Counted from the first letter of the stretch, positions 25,894 through 35,942 are shown. The stretch: 64,000 nt of DNA from Cellulomonas endophytica (GCF_004123805.1 NZ_RWJX01000013.1:1-64000), one strand, 5' to 3'. The notes: a model not told the origin generated them from the letters alone. Numbers and translations: made by a program.

Positions 25894-27042
25894 GTGAAGG
25901 CCATGGTCTACCGAGGCCCGTACAAGCTCCGCGTGGAGGAGAAGGACCGGCCGCGCATCGAGCACCCGCAGGACGCGGTCGTGCGGGTCACGCTGGCCAC
26001 CATCTGCGGCTCCGACCTGCACCTCTACCACGGCATGATGCCGGACACGCGCATCGGGCACACGTTCGGGCACGAGTTCGTGGGCGTCGTCGACGAGGTC
26101 GGCTCGGCCGTCGAGAACCTGAAGGTCGGCGACCGCGTCATGGTGCCGTTCAACGTCTACTGCGGCACCTGCTTCTTCTGCGCGCGGGGCCTGTACTCCA
26201 ACTGCCACAACGTCAACCCCAACGCCACGGCGGTCGGCGGCATCTACGGCTACTCGCACACGACCGGCGGCTACGACGGCGGGCAGGCGCAGTACGTCCG
26301 CGTGCCCTTCGCCGACGTGGGCCCGTCGGTGATCCCGGACTGGCTGTCCGACGCGGACGCGGTGCCCCTCACCGACGCGGTGTCCACCGGCTACTTCGGC
26401 GCGCAGCTCGCCGACGTGGTGGAGGGCGACGTCGTCGTCGTGCTCGGTGCCGGCCCGGTCGGGCTGACGGCCGCCCGCTCGGCCTGGTTCATGGGCGCGG
26501 GGCGCGTCATCGTCGTCGACCACCTCGACTTCCGCCTCGAGAAGGCCCGGACGTGGGCCTACGCGGAGACGGTGAACTTCTCGCAGGTCGACGACGTCGT
26601 GCTGCACCTCAAGCGCATGACGGGCGGCCTCGGGGCGGACGCGGTCATCGACTGCGTGGGCGCGGAGGCCGACGGCAACCTCCTCCAGCACGTCACGAGC
26701 GCCAAGCTCAAGCTCCAGGGCGGTTCCCCGATCGCGCTGAACTGGGCCATCGACGCCGTGCGCAAGGGCGGGACGGTCTCGGTCATGGGCGCCTACGGCC
26801 CCATGTTCAGCGCGGTGAAGTTCGGCGACGCGATGAACAAGGGCCTCACCCTGCGGATGAACCAGACGCCGGTGAAGCGGCAGTGGCCGCGGCTGCTCGA
26901 GCACGTGCGCGCCGGGCTGCTCACGCCGAGCGACCTGCTCACGCACACGTTCCCGCTCGACGACATCGCCGAGGCCTACCACGTGTTCTCCAGCAAGCTC
27001 GACGGCTGCATCAAGGCCGCCGTCGTGCCCGGCCAGGACTGA
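25894..27042 (+). CDS. Zinc-dependent alcohol dehydrogenase (formaldehyde-dehydrogenase-like)
   Basis: 382-aa medium-chain dehydrogenase. The catalytic zinc site is CGSDLHLYHG and GHEFVG. The structural zinc lobe is CGTCFFCARGLYSNC. The coenzyme site is VVVLGAGPVGLTAARSAW, with an Asp after it (VVDHLDFRLEKA) suggesting NAD. The long insert NVNPNATAVGGIYGYSHTTGGYDGGQAQYVRVP is seen in the glutathione-independent formaldehyde dehydrogenase-like/threonine dehydrogenase-like group. GTG 25894 has GGGAG 8 bases upstream; ATG 25903 is an alternative. Likely substrates are aldehydes or polyols. It runs with the small gene at 27067. Confidence 0.87.
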   Translation: MKAMVYRGPYKLRVEEKDRPRIEHPQDAVVRVTLATICGSDLHLYHGMMPDTRIGHTFGHEFVGVVDEVGSAVENLKVGDRVMVPFNVYCGTCFFCARGLYSNCHNVNPNATAVGGIYGYSHTTGGYDGGQAQYVRVPFADVGPSVIPDWLSDADAVPLTDAVSTGYFGAQLADVVEGDVVVVLGAGPVGLTAARSAWFMGAGRVIVVDHLDFRLEKARTWAYAETVNFSQVDDVVLHLKRMTGGLGADAVIDCVGAEADGNLLQHVTSAKLKLQGGSPIALNWAIDAVRKGGTVSVMGAYGPMFSAVKFGDAMNKGLTLRMNQTPVKRQWPRLLEHVRAGLLTPSDLLTHTFPLDDIAEAYHVFSSKLDGCIKAAVVPGQD

Positions 27043-27066
27043 CCCGAGAGCCCGAGGAGGCCCGCC

Positions 27067-27639
27067 GTGCCGTACACCGCCCGCAAGCCGCCCCTGCCCG
27101 AGACCACGGAGCAGCTGCGCGCCCGAATCCCCGGCTGGGGGGTCGACCTCGACCCGCGCGACCGCCCCGCCTTCCCGCGCGAGGTCCCCGACGAGGCCGT
27201 CATCGCCGCGGAGCCCCTCCCGGAGCAGCAGCCCGAGCTCCGGCCCCGGGAGCGCTCGGTGGAGCACCTGCGCCTCACGCCCGTGTTCGGCACGGCGCAG
27301 CCGCTCCACGGCCTCTCGGGCGCCGTGAAGCGGCTCGCGTACGCCCGCTACTCCGAGGCGCGGGCCGCCCACTGGCTCCTGCTGCTCGCCGGGGACCGCA
27401 TCGAGTCGGCCGGCGCCCACCTGCGCTCGCTCGCCACCGCGCACCCCGACGACCCGGTCACCGAGAGCGGCGTGCTCGGCGAGCGCGGCGCGCACCCCGT
27501 CCGCAGCCGGCTCGGCGAGCACCGGGCCGACCTGTCCCACACGCCCCTGGACCCCGTCGTCGTCGGCGGGCCCTGGGTCCTCGCCGTCGGCGCGGCCGTG
27601 CTCGGCGTCCGCGCCGTCGTCCGGCGGACCCGCCGCTGA
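27067..27639 (+). CDS. Conserved actinobacterial membrane-associated protein, unknown function
   Basis: 190 aa, GTG start with GAGGAGG 6 bases upstream, 24 bp after the alcohol dehydrogenase. The N-terminus MPYTARKPPLPETTEQLRAR and the block RERSVEHLRLTPVFGTAQPLHGLSG are, from memory, a recurrent companion of zinc alcohol dehydrogenases in actinobacteria; I know no function. The middle (AHWLLLLAGDRIESAGAHL) is helical and could lie on the membrane. The C-terminus has one hydrophobic helix (WVLAVGAAVLGVRAVV) followed by Arg-rich residues, so the protein is probably C-tail-anchored with the body in the cytoplasm. Confidence 0.72.
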   Translation: MPYTARKPPLPETTEQLRARIPGWGVDLDPRDRPAFPREVPDEAVIAAEPLPEQQPELRPRERSVEHLRLTPVFGTAQPLHGLSGAVKRLAYARYSEARAAHWLLLLAGDRIESAGAHLRSLATAHPDDPVTESGVLGERGAHPVRSRLGEHRADLSHTPLDPVVVGGPWVLAVGAAVLGVRAVVRRTRR

Positions 27640-27658
27640 CCCCCGGCCACGGAGCCGG

Positions 27659-29644
27659 TCAGAGCCCGGCGGCGCCGCTCGGGGACGGGATGACGCCGGG
27701 CAGCGCACGACCGTGGACGGCGACGAGGTCGCGCCCGCCCCGCTTGCCGCGGTAGAGCGCGCCGTCCGCGCGGGCCACCACGTCGTCGGAGGTGAGGCCG
27801 GGCTCCCACTGCGCGACCCCGATCGTGCACGTCTGCCCCGCCGGCACGACCGCCTGGATGCGGCGCGCCAGCTCGGCGGCGTCGGACGCCGTGCACCCGG
27901 GCAGGGCCAGCGCGAACTCCTCGCCGCCCCACCGCGCGACCGTGTCCATCTCCCGCAGGACCAGCCCGACGCGACGGGCGAACTCCGTCAGGAGGTCGTC
28001 GCCCGCGAGGTGCCCGTGGGCGTCGTTGTAGTGCTTGAAGTGGTCGAGGTCGATCATCGCGAAGGTCAGCGGGGTCCCGTGGCGCTGGGCGCGCGCGATC
28101 TCGCCGCTGGCGGTCGCGTCCCACCGCCGCCGGTTCGGCAGGCCCGTGAGGGGGTCGCGCTCGGCCGCCACCTCGAGCCGGGCCAGCAGGTCGGCGCGCT
28201 CGATGAGGTGCGACGCCTCCCCGGCGAGGGTCTGCAGCATCGCCGCGTCCCGCTCGTCGAGCCCCGTGCGCCGGTCGGCGAGGACGACGACGAGGACCGC
28301 CACCGTCACGCCGCCGCGGGCGCGCACGGGCTGCCAGGCCAGCGACGCGGCACCGACGGTCTCGCGGACGGTCGGCGCCACGCGGGCGTCCCGGCCGGCG
28401 TCGGGGACGAAGTCCGGGACGCCCGAGCAGTACACGTCGAGGGTGATGCTCTCGTCGGCCATGCTCAGCCGCACGGGCCGGTCCCAGCCGTGCGCGCCCG
28501 TCGAGACGAGGAGGCCGTGCCCGTCAGGCTCCATGAGGAAGGCGGAGGCGGCGCCCGTGACGCCCGCGACCGCGTGGCAGAGGGCCGCGCGGGGGTCGGC
28601 GGCCGCCGCGATCTCCGTGGAGGCGTCGGCGAGGCGCTGGACGCGGCGGGTCGTCGCCTCGGCCTCGAGGGCGCGGCCCCGCAGCTCCGCCGCGAGCGCG
28701 GCGCGGTCGTCCCGTCCGGTGCTCAGCGCGAGGCCGACCACCGAGAGCAGGGCGACGAACGCCTGCGCGACGAGCACCTCCTCGGCGCGGCTCTCGATGG
28801 CGGCGAAGGCGCCGTGCCCGGCGACGGTGACCACGGCGACGACGACGCTCACGACGAAGTCGTGCAGCACGGTGATCGTCGTGGAGAACCGCAGGGCGAT
28901 CCACAGGGTGACGGCGAAGAGGCAGAACGCGAGGGGCAGCTCGAGCACGCTGAACACGACCCCGCAGACGACGGCCGACAGCACGACGGCCAGCGCCAGC
29001 TCGAGCTGCCGCAGGGTGCCGTGCGGCACGTCGAGGCGCTCGCGGAGGGGCACCCGGGCCTCGCCGTCGCCCGGCAGCAGCAGCGGGGTCAGCCGCAGGA
29101 CGAGGGTGCCGAGCAGGAGGACGCTCACGGAGGCGCGGACCACGAGCAGCACGGCGACGAGCGGGGTGGCGGCGCCGCCGCCGAGCGCGGCACCGGTGAA
29201 GGAGAAGACCGCGGCGGCGAGCCCCGACACGACCGACGCCCCCACCAGGGGCCAGACGTCGCGGGAGAGGGCGAGCACGGGCAGGGCGCGCGCCTGCCCC
29301 CAGCCCGACGGCCACCAGCGGCGCAGGAGGCGGCCGAAGACGTGCACCTGCGCCACCCGGGCGAGCGAGACGCCGACCGACGTCGCCACCGGGAGACCGT
29401 CGTGCAGGTTCACCGCCAGGGTGAGGCCGACGAGCAGCACGTGGTCGAGGACGGCCGTCGGCTGCCGGCGCTGCGCGAGGAACCACACGGCGGCGACACC
29501 CGCCGCCGGGTAGACGAGCGAGAGGTGGCTCGCGTCCCCGGCGGTGGCCCGGCCCAGCAGGAGCGCGACGAGGTACGCCGCGGCGAACCCGGCGCTGCGC
29601 AGGGCCGGGGTGAGGACCCCGCGGGGTCCGCGTCGCGCGGGCAT
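27659..29644 (-). CDS. MASE1-like membrane / GAF / GGDEF diguanylate cyclase
   Basis: 661 aa. The first 310 residues contain about eight hydrophobic helices in the MASE1 pattern (SLVYPAAGVAAVWFLA near residue 45 is typical). A GAF-like sensor follows (about 330-480, AAADPRAALCHAVAGVTGA). Then DPLTGLPNRRRW, IDLDHFKHYNDAHGHLAGDDLL and RWGGEEFALALPG, all active-site motifs intact, and a final TIGVAQW and ARADGALYRGK. It should make c-di-GMP at the membrane in response to an unknown cue. It is the third GGDEF-type gene in the window. ATG 29644 lies in the divergent region with hrpA. Confidence 0.9.
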   Translation of the reverse strand: MPARRGPRGVLTPALRSAGFAAAYLVALLLGRATAGDASHLSLVYPAAGVAAVWFLAQRRQPTAVLDHVLLVGLTLAVNLHDGLPVATSVGVSLARVAQVHVFGRLLRRWWPSGWGQARALPVLALSRDVWPLVGASVVSGLAAAVFSFTGAALGGGAATPLVAVLLVVRASVSVLLLGTLVLRLTPLLLPGDGEARVPLRERLDVPHGTLRQLELALAVVLSAVVCGVVFSVLELPLAFCLFAVTLWIALRFSTTITVLHDFVVSVVVAVVTVAGHGAFAAIESRAEEVLVAQAFVALLSVVGLALSTGRDDRAALAAELRGRALEAEATTRRVQRLADASTEIAAAADPRAALCHAVAGVTGAASAFLMEPDGHGLLVSTGAHGWDRPVRLSMADESITLDVYCSGVPDFVPDAGRDARVAPTVRETVGAASLAWQPVRARGGVTVAVLVVVLADRRTGLDERDAAMLQTLAGEASHLIERADLLARLEVAAERDPLTGLPNRRRWDATASGEIARAQRHGTPLTFAMIDLDHFKHYNDAHGHLAGDDLLTEFARRVGLVLREMDTVARWGGEEFALALPGCTASDAAELARRIQAVVPAGQTCTIGVAQWEPGLTSDDVVARADGALYRGKRGGRDLVAVHGRALPGVIPSPSGAAGL

Positions 29645-29745
29645 GGGCGTCCTCCTGGTCGTGCCGGCACGGGCCGGAGGGTGGCCGCCCGGTGGTGGCC
29701 CCCGTCAGGACCGCGGTCGCGCCCCTCGCCCGTCCCATCGTTCGT

Positions 29746-29772
29746 CCCGGTCCCCTCCACGAGGGGACCGGG
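29746..29772. promoter_or_regulatory. Perfect 12-bp-arm hairpin in a divergent promoter region
   Basis: CCCGGTCCCCTC-cac-GAGGGGACCGGG. It lies between the divergent starts of the MASE1-GGDEF gene and hrpA, so it is not a simple terminator. Its arms share CCCGGTCCCC with the hairpin at 53990-54022. Confidence 0.7.
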
Positions 29773-29838
29773 CGCACGTCACCCCCTCGGCGCAGGCCGG
29801 CCGTGCGCAGTTGCACCGGCCTGGGAGGATGGGCGGTC

Positions 29839-32800
29839 GTGAGCACGTCCCTCGCCGCCGGCCCGTCCGGCCCCTCGCCCGACCCGGGGTCCCGTCGCGG
29901 CCGCCGGGGCGGTGGCGGCGGTGCGCGCGGTGCCGGTGCCGGGGGTGGGGCGGGCGCCCGCGGCGGCGGCACCCGCGGCGGGCGCCGGGGGTCCGGCACG
30001 GGCCCGGAGGACGAGGCGCGCCTCCTCGCCCGGCTCGAGCGGGCGGCCGCCCACCGGGCCGCGGTCGACCTCGGGACGATCACCTACCCCGAGGAGCTGC
30101 CCGTCAGCGCCCGGCGCGAGGACATCGCGGCGGCGATCCGCGACCACCAGGTCGTCGTCGTCGCGGGCGAGACGGGCTCGGGCAAGACGACGCAGCTGCC
30201 GAAGATCGCGCTCGAGCTGGGGCGGGGGCGCGCGGGCCAGATCGGCCACACCCAGCCCCGCCGGATCGCCGCCCGCTCCGTGGCCGAGCGGATCGCGGAG
30301 GAGCTCGGCGGGTCGATCGGCGGCGTCGTCGGCTACCAGGTGCGGTTCACGGACGAGTCCAGCGAGGACACGCTCGTCAAGGTCATGACGGACGGCATCC
30401 TGCTCGCGCAGATCCAGCGCGACCCGCTGCTGCGCCAGTACGACACCCTCATCGTCGACGAGGCGCACGAGCGCTCCCTCAACATCGACTTCATCCTCGG
30501 CTACCTCACCCGGCTGCTGCCGCGCCGCCCCGACCTCAAGCTCGTCATCACCTCGGCGACGATCGACTCGGCGCGCTTCGCCCGGCACTTCGCCTCCCCG
30601 CCCACGCCCGAGCACCCCGAGGGCCTGCCGGCGCCGGTCGTCGAGGTCACGGGCCGCACGTACCCCGTCGAGATCCGGTACCGCCCGCTGTCCCCCGACC
30701 GGGAGGCCGAGGAGCTGGGCATCGGCGACGACAGGGCCGACCTCGACGAGGCCGACGACGCGGGCGCCCGCGACGCGACGCGGGGCCCCGGGCGCCGGGG
30801 TGCCGCTGCGGCCGCCCCCGCGCGGGCCGGGTCCCGGGCACGGGCCTCCGCCGGGGCGGGCCCGGGCCGCGGGGCCGCCCCGCGCGGCGCCGACAAGGAC
30901 CTCGTCACGGGGATCGTCGAGGCGGTCGAGGAGCTCGTCGCGGAGGGCCCCGGGGACGTCCTCGTGTTCCTGTCCGGCGAGCGGGAGATCCGCGACGCGG
31001 AGGACGGGCTGCGCGGCGCCTTCGGCCCGCGCGTGAGCGACCCCCGCCACCCGCAGGCCGTCGAGCTGCTGCCGCTGTACTCCCGGCTGTCCGCCGCGGA
31101 GCAGCACCGGGTCTTCGAGGCGCACGCCGCCCGCCGCATCGTCCTGGCGACGAACGTCGCGGAGACGTCGCTGACCGTCCCGGGCATCCGGTACGTCGTC
31201 GACCCCGGGACCGCGCGCATCTCGCGGTACTCCAAGGCGACGAAGGTGCAGCGCCTGCCGATCGAGCCCATCAGCCAGGCCTCGGCGAACCAGCGCTCGG
31301 GCCGCTCGGGGCGACTCTCACCCGGCGTCGCGATCCGGCTGTACTCGGAGGAGGACTTCCGGTCCCGGCCCGAGTACACGGAGCCGGAGATCCTGCGCAC
31401 GTCGCTGGCCTCCGTGATCCTCCAGATGATCGCGGTGGGGGTCGTCGCCTCGCCCGACGAGGTCGTCGACTTCCCCTTCGTCGACCCGCCGGACGTGCGG
31501 GCCGTCCGCGACGGCGTCGCGCTGCTCACCGAGCTCGGCGCGCTCCTGGACGTCGAGGGGCGCCTGTCGCTGACCGACACCGGCCGCGCGCTGGCCCAGC
31601 TGCCCATCGACCCGCGGCTGGCCCGGATGCTCGTCGAGGCCGGGCGGCGCGGGGTCGGGCGCGAGGTCGCCGTCATCGCCGCCGCCCTGTCGATCCAGGA
31701 CCCGCGCGAGCGCCCCGCCGAGCAGCGCGAGCAGGCCGACGCGCTGCACCGGCGGTTCGCCGACCCCTCGTCGGACCTGCTCACCTACCTCAACCTGTGG
31801 ACGTGGCTGCGCGAGCAGCGCCGGGCGCTGTCGGGGTCGGCGTTCCGGCGGCAGGTGCGCTCGGAGTTCCTCAACTACCTGCGGCTGCGCGAGTGGCAGG
31901 ACGTGGTGACGCAGCTGCGCGACCTCGCCGAGCCCCTCGGCATCGACGCGAAGGGCGCGCCCCGCCCGACCGACCGGCCCGTCGTGGGCACCGGCGACGA
32001 CGCCCTGGCCGCGCGACCCGGTCGCCCGGGGCGGGGGACCGCCGCACCGGCGCCGTCGGACCCGGCCGACGGGACGGCGGCGGCACCCGACGCCCCGGCG
32101 GCCGCCGACGCCGACGAGGAGCCCGTCGAGGCCACGGAGCAGACGCGCTGGGGCTGGGACGCGGACCGGATCCACCAGTCCGTGCTGTCCGGGCTGCTGT
32201 CCCAGCTCGGCATGCAGGAGGCCACCGACGTCGCCGCCACCGGCGGCCGCGGCCGGGGCCGCGACGAGCGCACGCCCGCCCGGCCCGACCGCCGCGGCCG
32301 CAACGAGTACCTCGGCGCCCGCGGCGCGCGGTTCGCGATCTTCCCCGGGTCGGGCCTGGCCCGGCGCCCCCCGGCGTGGGTCATGGCGGCCGAGCTCGTC
32401 GAGACGTCCCGGTTGTGGGCCCGCGACGTGGCCCGGGTGCAGCCGGAGTGGGCGGAGGAGCTCGCCGCGCACCTGGTGAAGCGCACGTACTCCGAGCCGG
32501 CGTGGTCCACCCGGCAGGGCGCCGCGACCCTGGACGAGAAGGTGCTGCTGTACGGGGTGCCGATCGTCGCGCAGCGGCGGATCCTGCTCGGCCACGTCGA
32601 CCGGCCGCTGGCGCGCGAGATGTTCCTGCGGCACGCCCTCGTGCAGGGCGAGTGGACGACCCCGCACGCCTTCTTCCACGAGAACCGCCGCCTCCTGGCC
32701 GAGGCGCAGGCGCTCGAGGCCCGCGCCCGCCGCCGCGACCTCGTCGTCGACGACGACGTGCTCTTCGACTTCTACGACGAGCGCGTGCCCGAGGACGTGG

Positions 32801-34653
32801 TCTCGGCGGCGCACTTCGACCGCTGGTGGAAGGGCGCCCGGCGCCAGGACCCCGACCGGCTGACGTTCACGCGCGACCTCCTCGTCGCCCCCGAGGCGCA
32901 CGGCATCGACGAGGCCGCATTCCCCTCCCGCTGGCCGCAGGGCGACCTGCTGCTGCCGCTGACGTACCAGTTCGAGCCCGGCACGGAGGCCGACGGCATC
33001 ACGGTGCACGTCCCCCTCGTCACGCTCTCGCGCGTACGGCCCGAGGGGTTCGACTGGCTCGTGCCGGGCGTGCGCGCCGAGCTCCTCACCGCGACGATCC
33101 GCGCCCTGCCCAAGCCCGTGCGCGTCCAGCTCGTGCCGGCGCCCGACGTGGCGCGGCAGGTGGACGCGTGGATGGGCGAGCACCTGGCCTCGTGGGAGGA
33201 CACGGTGCGCGCGGCCGACGCGGCGCCCTCCTTCGCCCAGGCCTTCGCGCAGGCGGTGCGGGCGGTGCGGGACGTGGAGGTGCCGCCCGACGCGATCGAC
33301 CCCGAGCGGCTGCCGGCGCACCTGCGCATGACGTTCCGCGTCGTCGGCGACCGCGGCGGCGTGCTCGACGAGAGCCGCGACCTGCTGCTCCTCCAGCGGC
33401 GGCTGGCCGGCCGCGCGCAGGACGCGGTCTCGACCGCGGTCCGAACCGCGGTCCAGGCGGCGATGGCGGAGGCCATGGGCACGGCGGGCGGTGGACCCGC
33501 GGCACCGGCGGGCGGGCCCGACGGGGCGCGCGACGGACGTGGCCGCGGTCGTGGCCGGGACCGCGGGCGCGACCGTGCCGGTGCGGCCGGGCCGACGGCC
33601 GGGGAGGGCCCAGGGGTGGCTGCACCGGGCGCGCCGGGTGCGCCCGGCGCGCCCGGCGCCGCACCGGTGCCCTCGGCACCCGCCGCCGCCGCGGCGCCGG
33701 CGCCCGACCTGGAGCGCACGGGGCTGACGACGTGGCCGGAGCTGCCGGGCGGCACGCTGCCCGAGGTCCTCACGACGTCGGTCGGCGGCGTGCCCGTGCG
33801 CGCGTACCCGACCCTCGTCGAGGAGCCCGCGCCGCGCACGGGGGCGGCGGGGGGCGGGGGCACCACGGTCGCGCTGCGCACCCTCGCCGACGCCGCCGCG
33901 GTCCCCGCCGCCGCGCGCGCCGGGCTGCGCCGCCTGCTCCTGGTCGACGTCGGGCTGGCCACCGCCCGCGTCACGAGCCGGTGGACGGGCCAGCAGGCCC
34001 TCGCGCTCGCCGCCACGCCCTACCCGAGCACCGCGGCGCTCGTCGAGGACGTGCAGCTCGCGGCGGTCGACCGGCTCGTCGCGCAGCACCTCACCGCCAC
34101 CGCGGGCGGGCCGCACCCCGAGCGCGTCCGCAGCGCCGAGGCGTACGCGTCGCTGCGGGCGCACGTCCGGGCGCACCTCGAGGGCGACGTGCACCGGCTG
34201 GTCGGCGACCTCGTCGGCGTGCTCACCGCCTGGCGGGAGACGGAGGCGGCCGTCCGCGCGACGACGAGCCTGGCGCTGCTCGCCACCGCCCAGGACGTGC
34301 GGGAGCAGACGGCCCGGCTCGTCCCCCCCGGCGTCGTGCTCGCCACCGGTGCCGACCGCCTCCCCCAGCTCGGCCGCTACCTCCGCGCCGCCCGCCACCG
34401 CCTGGAGAAGGCCGCGTCCGACCCGCGCCGCGACGCCGACCTCGCCTGGCAGGTGCACGAGGTCGAGGGCCTGTGGCGGGAGGCCGTCGCCCGGGCGCGG
34501 GCCGCCGCCCCCGACGCCGAGCGCGACGCCGCCCTGGACGCGGTCCGCTGGCAGCTCGAGGAGCTGCGCGTGAGCCTCTTCGCGCAGTCCCTGGGCACGC
34601 CCGTGCCGGTGTCCGCCACCCGCATCCGCAAGGCCCTCGCCGCGCTGCGCTGA
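29839..34653 (+). CDS. hrpA: HrpA-type DEAH-box RNA helicase
   Basis: 1604 aa. A Gly/Arg-rich N-terminal tail (about residues 1-55) precedes the helicase core: Walker A GETGSGKT at 110-117, DEAH at 207-210, then SATIDSARFA, VFLSGEREI, NVAETSLTVPGI and QRSGRSGRL (motif VI). HrpA-specific HA2/OB and DUF3418 regions follow. An acidic/Ala-Arg low-complexity insert (about 300-355) interrupts the core between the lobes, and a second Gly/Ala/Pro-rich insert (about 1210-1295) splits DUF3418, making the protein longer than the usual 1300. E. coli HrpA acts on stalled ribosomes/mRNA. GTG 29839 was chosen; GGGAGG is about 10 bases upstream. Confidence 0.93.
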   Translation: MSTSLAAGPSGPSPDPGSRRGRRGGGGGARGAGAGGGAGARGGGTRGGRRGSGTGPEDEARLLARLERAAAHRAAVDLGTITYPEELPVSARREDIAAAIRDHQVVVVAGETGSGKTTQLPKIALELGRGRAGQIGHTQPRRIAARSVAERIAEELGGSIGGVVGYQVRFTDESSEDTLVKVMTDGILLAQIQRDPLLRQYDTLIVDEAHERSLNIDFILGYLTRLLPRRPDLKLVITSATIDSARFARHFASPPTPEHPEGLPAPVVEVTGRTYPVEIRYRPLSPDREAEELGIGDDRADLDEADDAGARDATRGPGRRGAAAAAPARAGSRARASAGAGPGRGAAPRGADKDLVTGIVEAVEELVAEGPGDVLVFLSGEREIRDAEDGLRGAFGPRVSDPRHPQAVELLPLYSRLSAAEQHRVFEAHAARRIVLATNVAETSLTVPGIRYVVDPGTARISRYSKATKVQRLPIEPISQASANQRSGRSGRLSPGVAIRLYSEEDFRSRPEYTEPEILRTSLASVILQMIAVGVVASPDEVVDFPFVDPPDVRAVRDGVALLTELGALLDVEGRLSLTDTGRALAQLPIDPRLARMLVEAGRRGVGREVAVIAAALSIQDPRERPAEQREQADALHRRFADPSSDLLTYLNLWTWLREQRRALSGSAFRRQVRSEFLNYLRLREWQDVVTQLRDLAEPLGIDAKGAPRPTDRPVVGTGDDALAARPGRPGRGTAAPAPSDPADGTAAAPDAPAAADADEEPVEATEQTRWGWDADRIHQSVLSGLLSQLGMQEATDVAATGGRGRGRDERTPARPDRRGRNEYLGARGARFAIFPGSGLARRPPAWVMAAELVETSRLWARDVARVQPEWAEELAAHLVKRTYSEPAWSTRQGAATLDEKVLLYGVPIVAQRRILLGHVDRPLAREMFLRHALVQGEWTTPHAFFHENRRLLAEAQALEARARRRDLVVDDDVLFDFYDERVPEDVVSAAHFDRWWKGARRQDPDRLTFTRDLLVAPEAHGIDEAAFPSRWPQGDLLLPLTYQFEPGTEADGITVHVPLVTLSRVRPEGFDWLVPGVRAELLTATIRALPKPVRVQLVPAPDVARQVDAWMGEHLASWEDTVRAADAAPSFAQAFAQAVRAVRDVEVPPDAIDPERLPAHLRMTFRVVGDRGGVLDESRDLLLLQRRLAGRAQDAVSTAVRTAVQAAMAEAMGTAGGGPAAPAGGPDGARDGRGRGRGRDRGRDRAGAAGPTAGEGPGVAAPGAPGAPGAPGAAPVPSAPAAAAAPAPDLERTGLTTWPELPGGTLPEVLTTSVGGVPVRAYPTLVEEPAPRTGAAGGGGTTVALRTLADAAAVPAAARAGLRRLLLVDVGLATARVTSRWTGQQALALAATPYPSTAALVEDVQLAAVDRLVAQHLTATAGGPHPERVRSAEAYASLRAHVRAHLEGDVHRLVGDLVGVLTAWRETEAAVRATTSLALLATAQDVREQTARLVPPGVVLATGADRLPQLGRYLRAARHRLEKAASDPRRDADLAWQVHEVEGLWREAVARARAAAPDAERDAALDAVRWQLEELRVSLFAQSLGTPVPVSATRIRKALAALR

Positions 34654-34707
34654 CCGCGTCCGCACCGCCGCCCGGGCCTCGCCGGGATGAGGGACCCGGC
34701 CCCGCCG

Positions 34708-35268
34708 TCAGTTCAGCTCCGGGTCCTCGGGCCAGAGGTGGCGCAGCGCGAGGTCGCCGCCCTGCCGGCGCACGACGCGGGACCACAGGTCGTCCGGCGC
34801 GGGGGTGAAGGGGTCGTCGGGCAGCGCGTCGAGCACCCACCACGCGCCCAGCTCCACCTCCCCGTCGAGCTGCCCCGGGCCCCACCCCGCGTAGCCGGCG
34901 AAGATGCGCAGGCCCGGCAGGGCGAGCGACGCCGGCTCCGCGTCGAGGTCGACGAGCCCGAAGGCGCCGGCGATCCGGTCGACCCCGTCCGGCGCCGCCC
35001 GGCCCGCGGGCACCGCCGCGACGCCGATGGCGCTGTCGAGGCCGACCGGGCCGCCCTGGAAGAGGCGGCCGGGCGCGGTGGCGAACCTCTGCCAGCCGGG
35101 CAGGACCGTGGAGACGTCGACCTCGAGCGGGTGGTTCACGACGACCCCGAACGCGCCGTCGGGGCCGTGGTCGAGCACGAGGACGACGGCCCGCCGGAAC
35201 GGCGGGTCCTCCAGGCGCGGGGTGGCCACGAGCAGCCGCCCGGCCCAGCTCTCCGTGACCTCGTCCAC
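34708..35268 (-). CDS. YqgE/AlgH family protein (UPF0301)
   Basis: 186 aa. Family marks: GRLLVATPRLEDPPFRRAVVLVLDH, FGVVVNHPLE, FQGGPVGLDSAIGVA, RIFAGYAGWGPGQLDGE, WWVLDA and LWSRVVRRQGG, a near-complete match to UPF0301. The cellular role of the family is poorly defined; AlgH in Pseudomonas affects alginate regulation. The GTG at 35268 (VDEVTESWAGRL) fits the usual start just before the conserved block; ATGs upstream are out of frame. The open frame to 35862 overlaps the MBL gene and is a shadow. Confidence 0.88.
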   Translation of the reverse strand: MDEVTESWAGRLLVATPRLEDPPFRRAVVLVLDHGPDGAFGVVVNHPLEVDVSTVLPGWQRFATAPGRLFQGGPVGLDSAIGVAAVPAGRAAPDGVDRIAGAFGLVDLDAEPASLALPGLRIFAGYAGWGPGQLDGEVELGAWWVLDALPDDPFTPAPDDLWSRVVRRQGGDLALRHLWPEDPELN

Positions 35269-35315
35269 CGCCCCATCATCACCCCGGTCCCGCACGGGCC
35301 GCCCCCCGGCGGTGG

Positions 35316-35942
35316 TCAGTGCCCCCGGTCGATCCACTCCTGCAGGTGGGGGGCCTCGTCGCCGATGGTCGTCGACGCACCGTGCCCCGTGAGGACGCGG
35401 GTGGCCGGCGGCAGCGTGAGCAGGCGGTCCCGGATGGACGCGACGATCGTCGGGAAGTCCGAGAACGACCGGCCGGTGGCGCCGGGGCCGCCGGCGAAGA
35501 GCGTGTCGCCCGTGAGGACGGTCTCGAGCTCGGGCACGTAGAGGCAGACCGCGCCCGGCGTGTGGCCGGGCGTGTGGAGGACGTGCACCTCGACGTCGCC
35601 GACCTGCAGCACCTCGCCGTCGACGAGGTCCTCCGTCGGGACGCCCCCGTGCGTGAGCTCCCACACCGGCCGGTCGGCGGGGTGCAGCAGGACGGGCGCG
35701 TCGAACCGGTCCGCCAGCTCGGGCGCCATGCGGACGTGGTCGTCGTGGGCGTGGGTGCACACGACCGCCAGCACGTCGCGGTCGCCGACGGCGGCGGCGA
35801 TCGCCTCCACGTCGTGGGGCGCGTCGACCACGACGCACTCGTCGTCGTCGCCGAGGACCCACACGTTGTTCTCGACGTCGAAGGTCTCGCCGTCGAGGCT
35901 GAACGTCCCCGAGGTCGTGAGGTGGTCCAGGCGCGTGCTCAT
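35316..35942 (-). CDS. MBL-fold hydrolase paired with mycothiol formaldehyde dehydrogenase
   Basis: 208 aa glyoxalase-II-like metallo-beta-lactamase protein. Metal ligands: THAHDDH, the His of [12 protein letters not shown], the Asp of [10 protein letters not shown], and the His of [11 protein letters not shown]. In actinobacteria this gene type follows mscR and is thought to hydrolyse S-formylmycothiol to formate and mycothiol; that role is family inference. Its ATG overlaps the mscR stop (ATGA), strong support for coupled expression and a shared pathway. Confidence 0.87.
   Translation of the reverse strand: MSTRLDHLTTSGTFSLDGETFDVENNVWVLGDDDECVVVDAPHDVEAIAAAVGDRDVLAVVCTHAHDDHVRMAPELADRFDAPVLLHPADRPVWELTHGGVPTEDLVDGEVLQVGDVEVHVLHTPGHTPGAVCLYVPELETVLTGDTLFAGGPGATGRSFSDFPTIVASIRDRLLTLPPATRVLTGHGASTTIGDEAPHLQEWIDRGH

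Noticed and set aside
31318-34665. A 1115-codon frame antisense to hrpA
   Set aside because: No recognisable domain; hrpA on the other strand has all helicase motifs.
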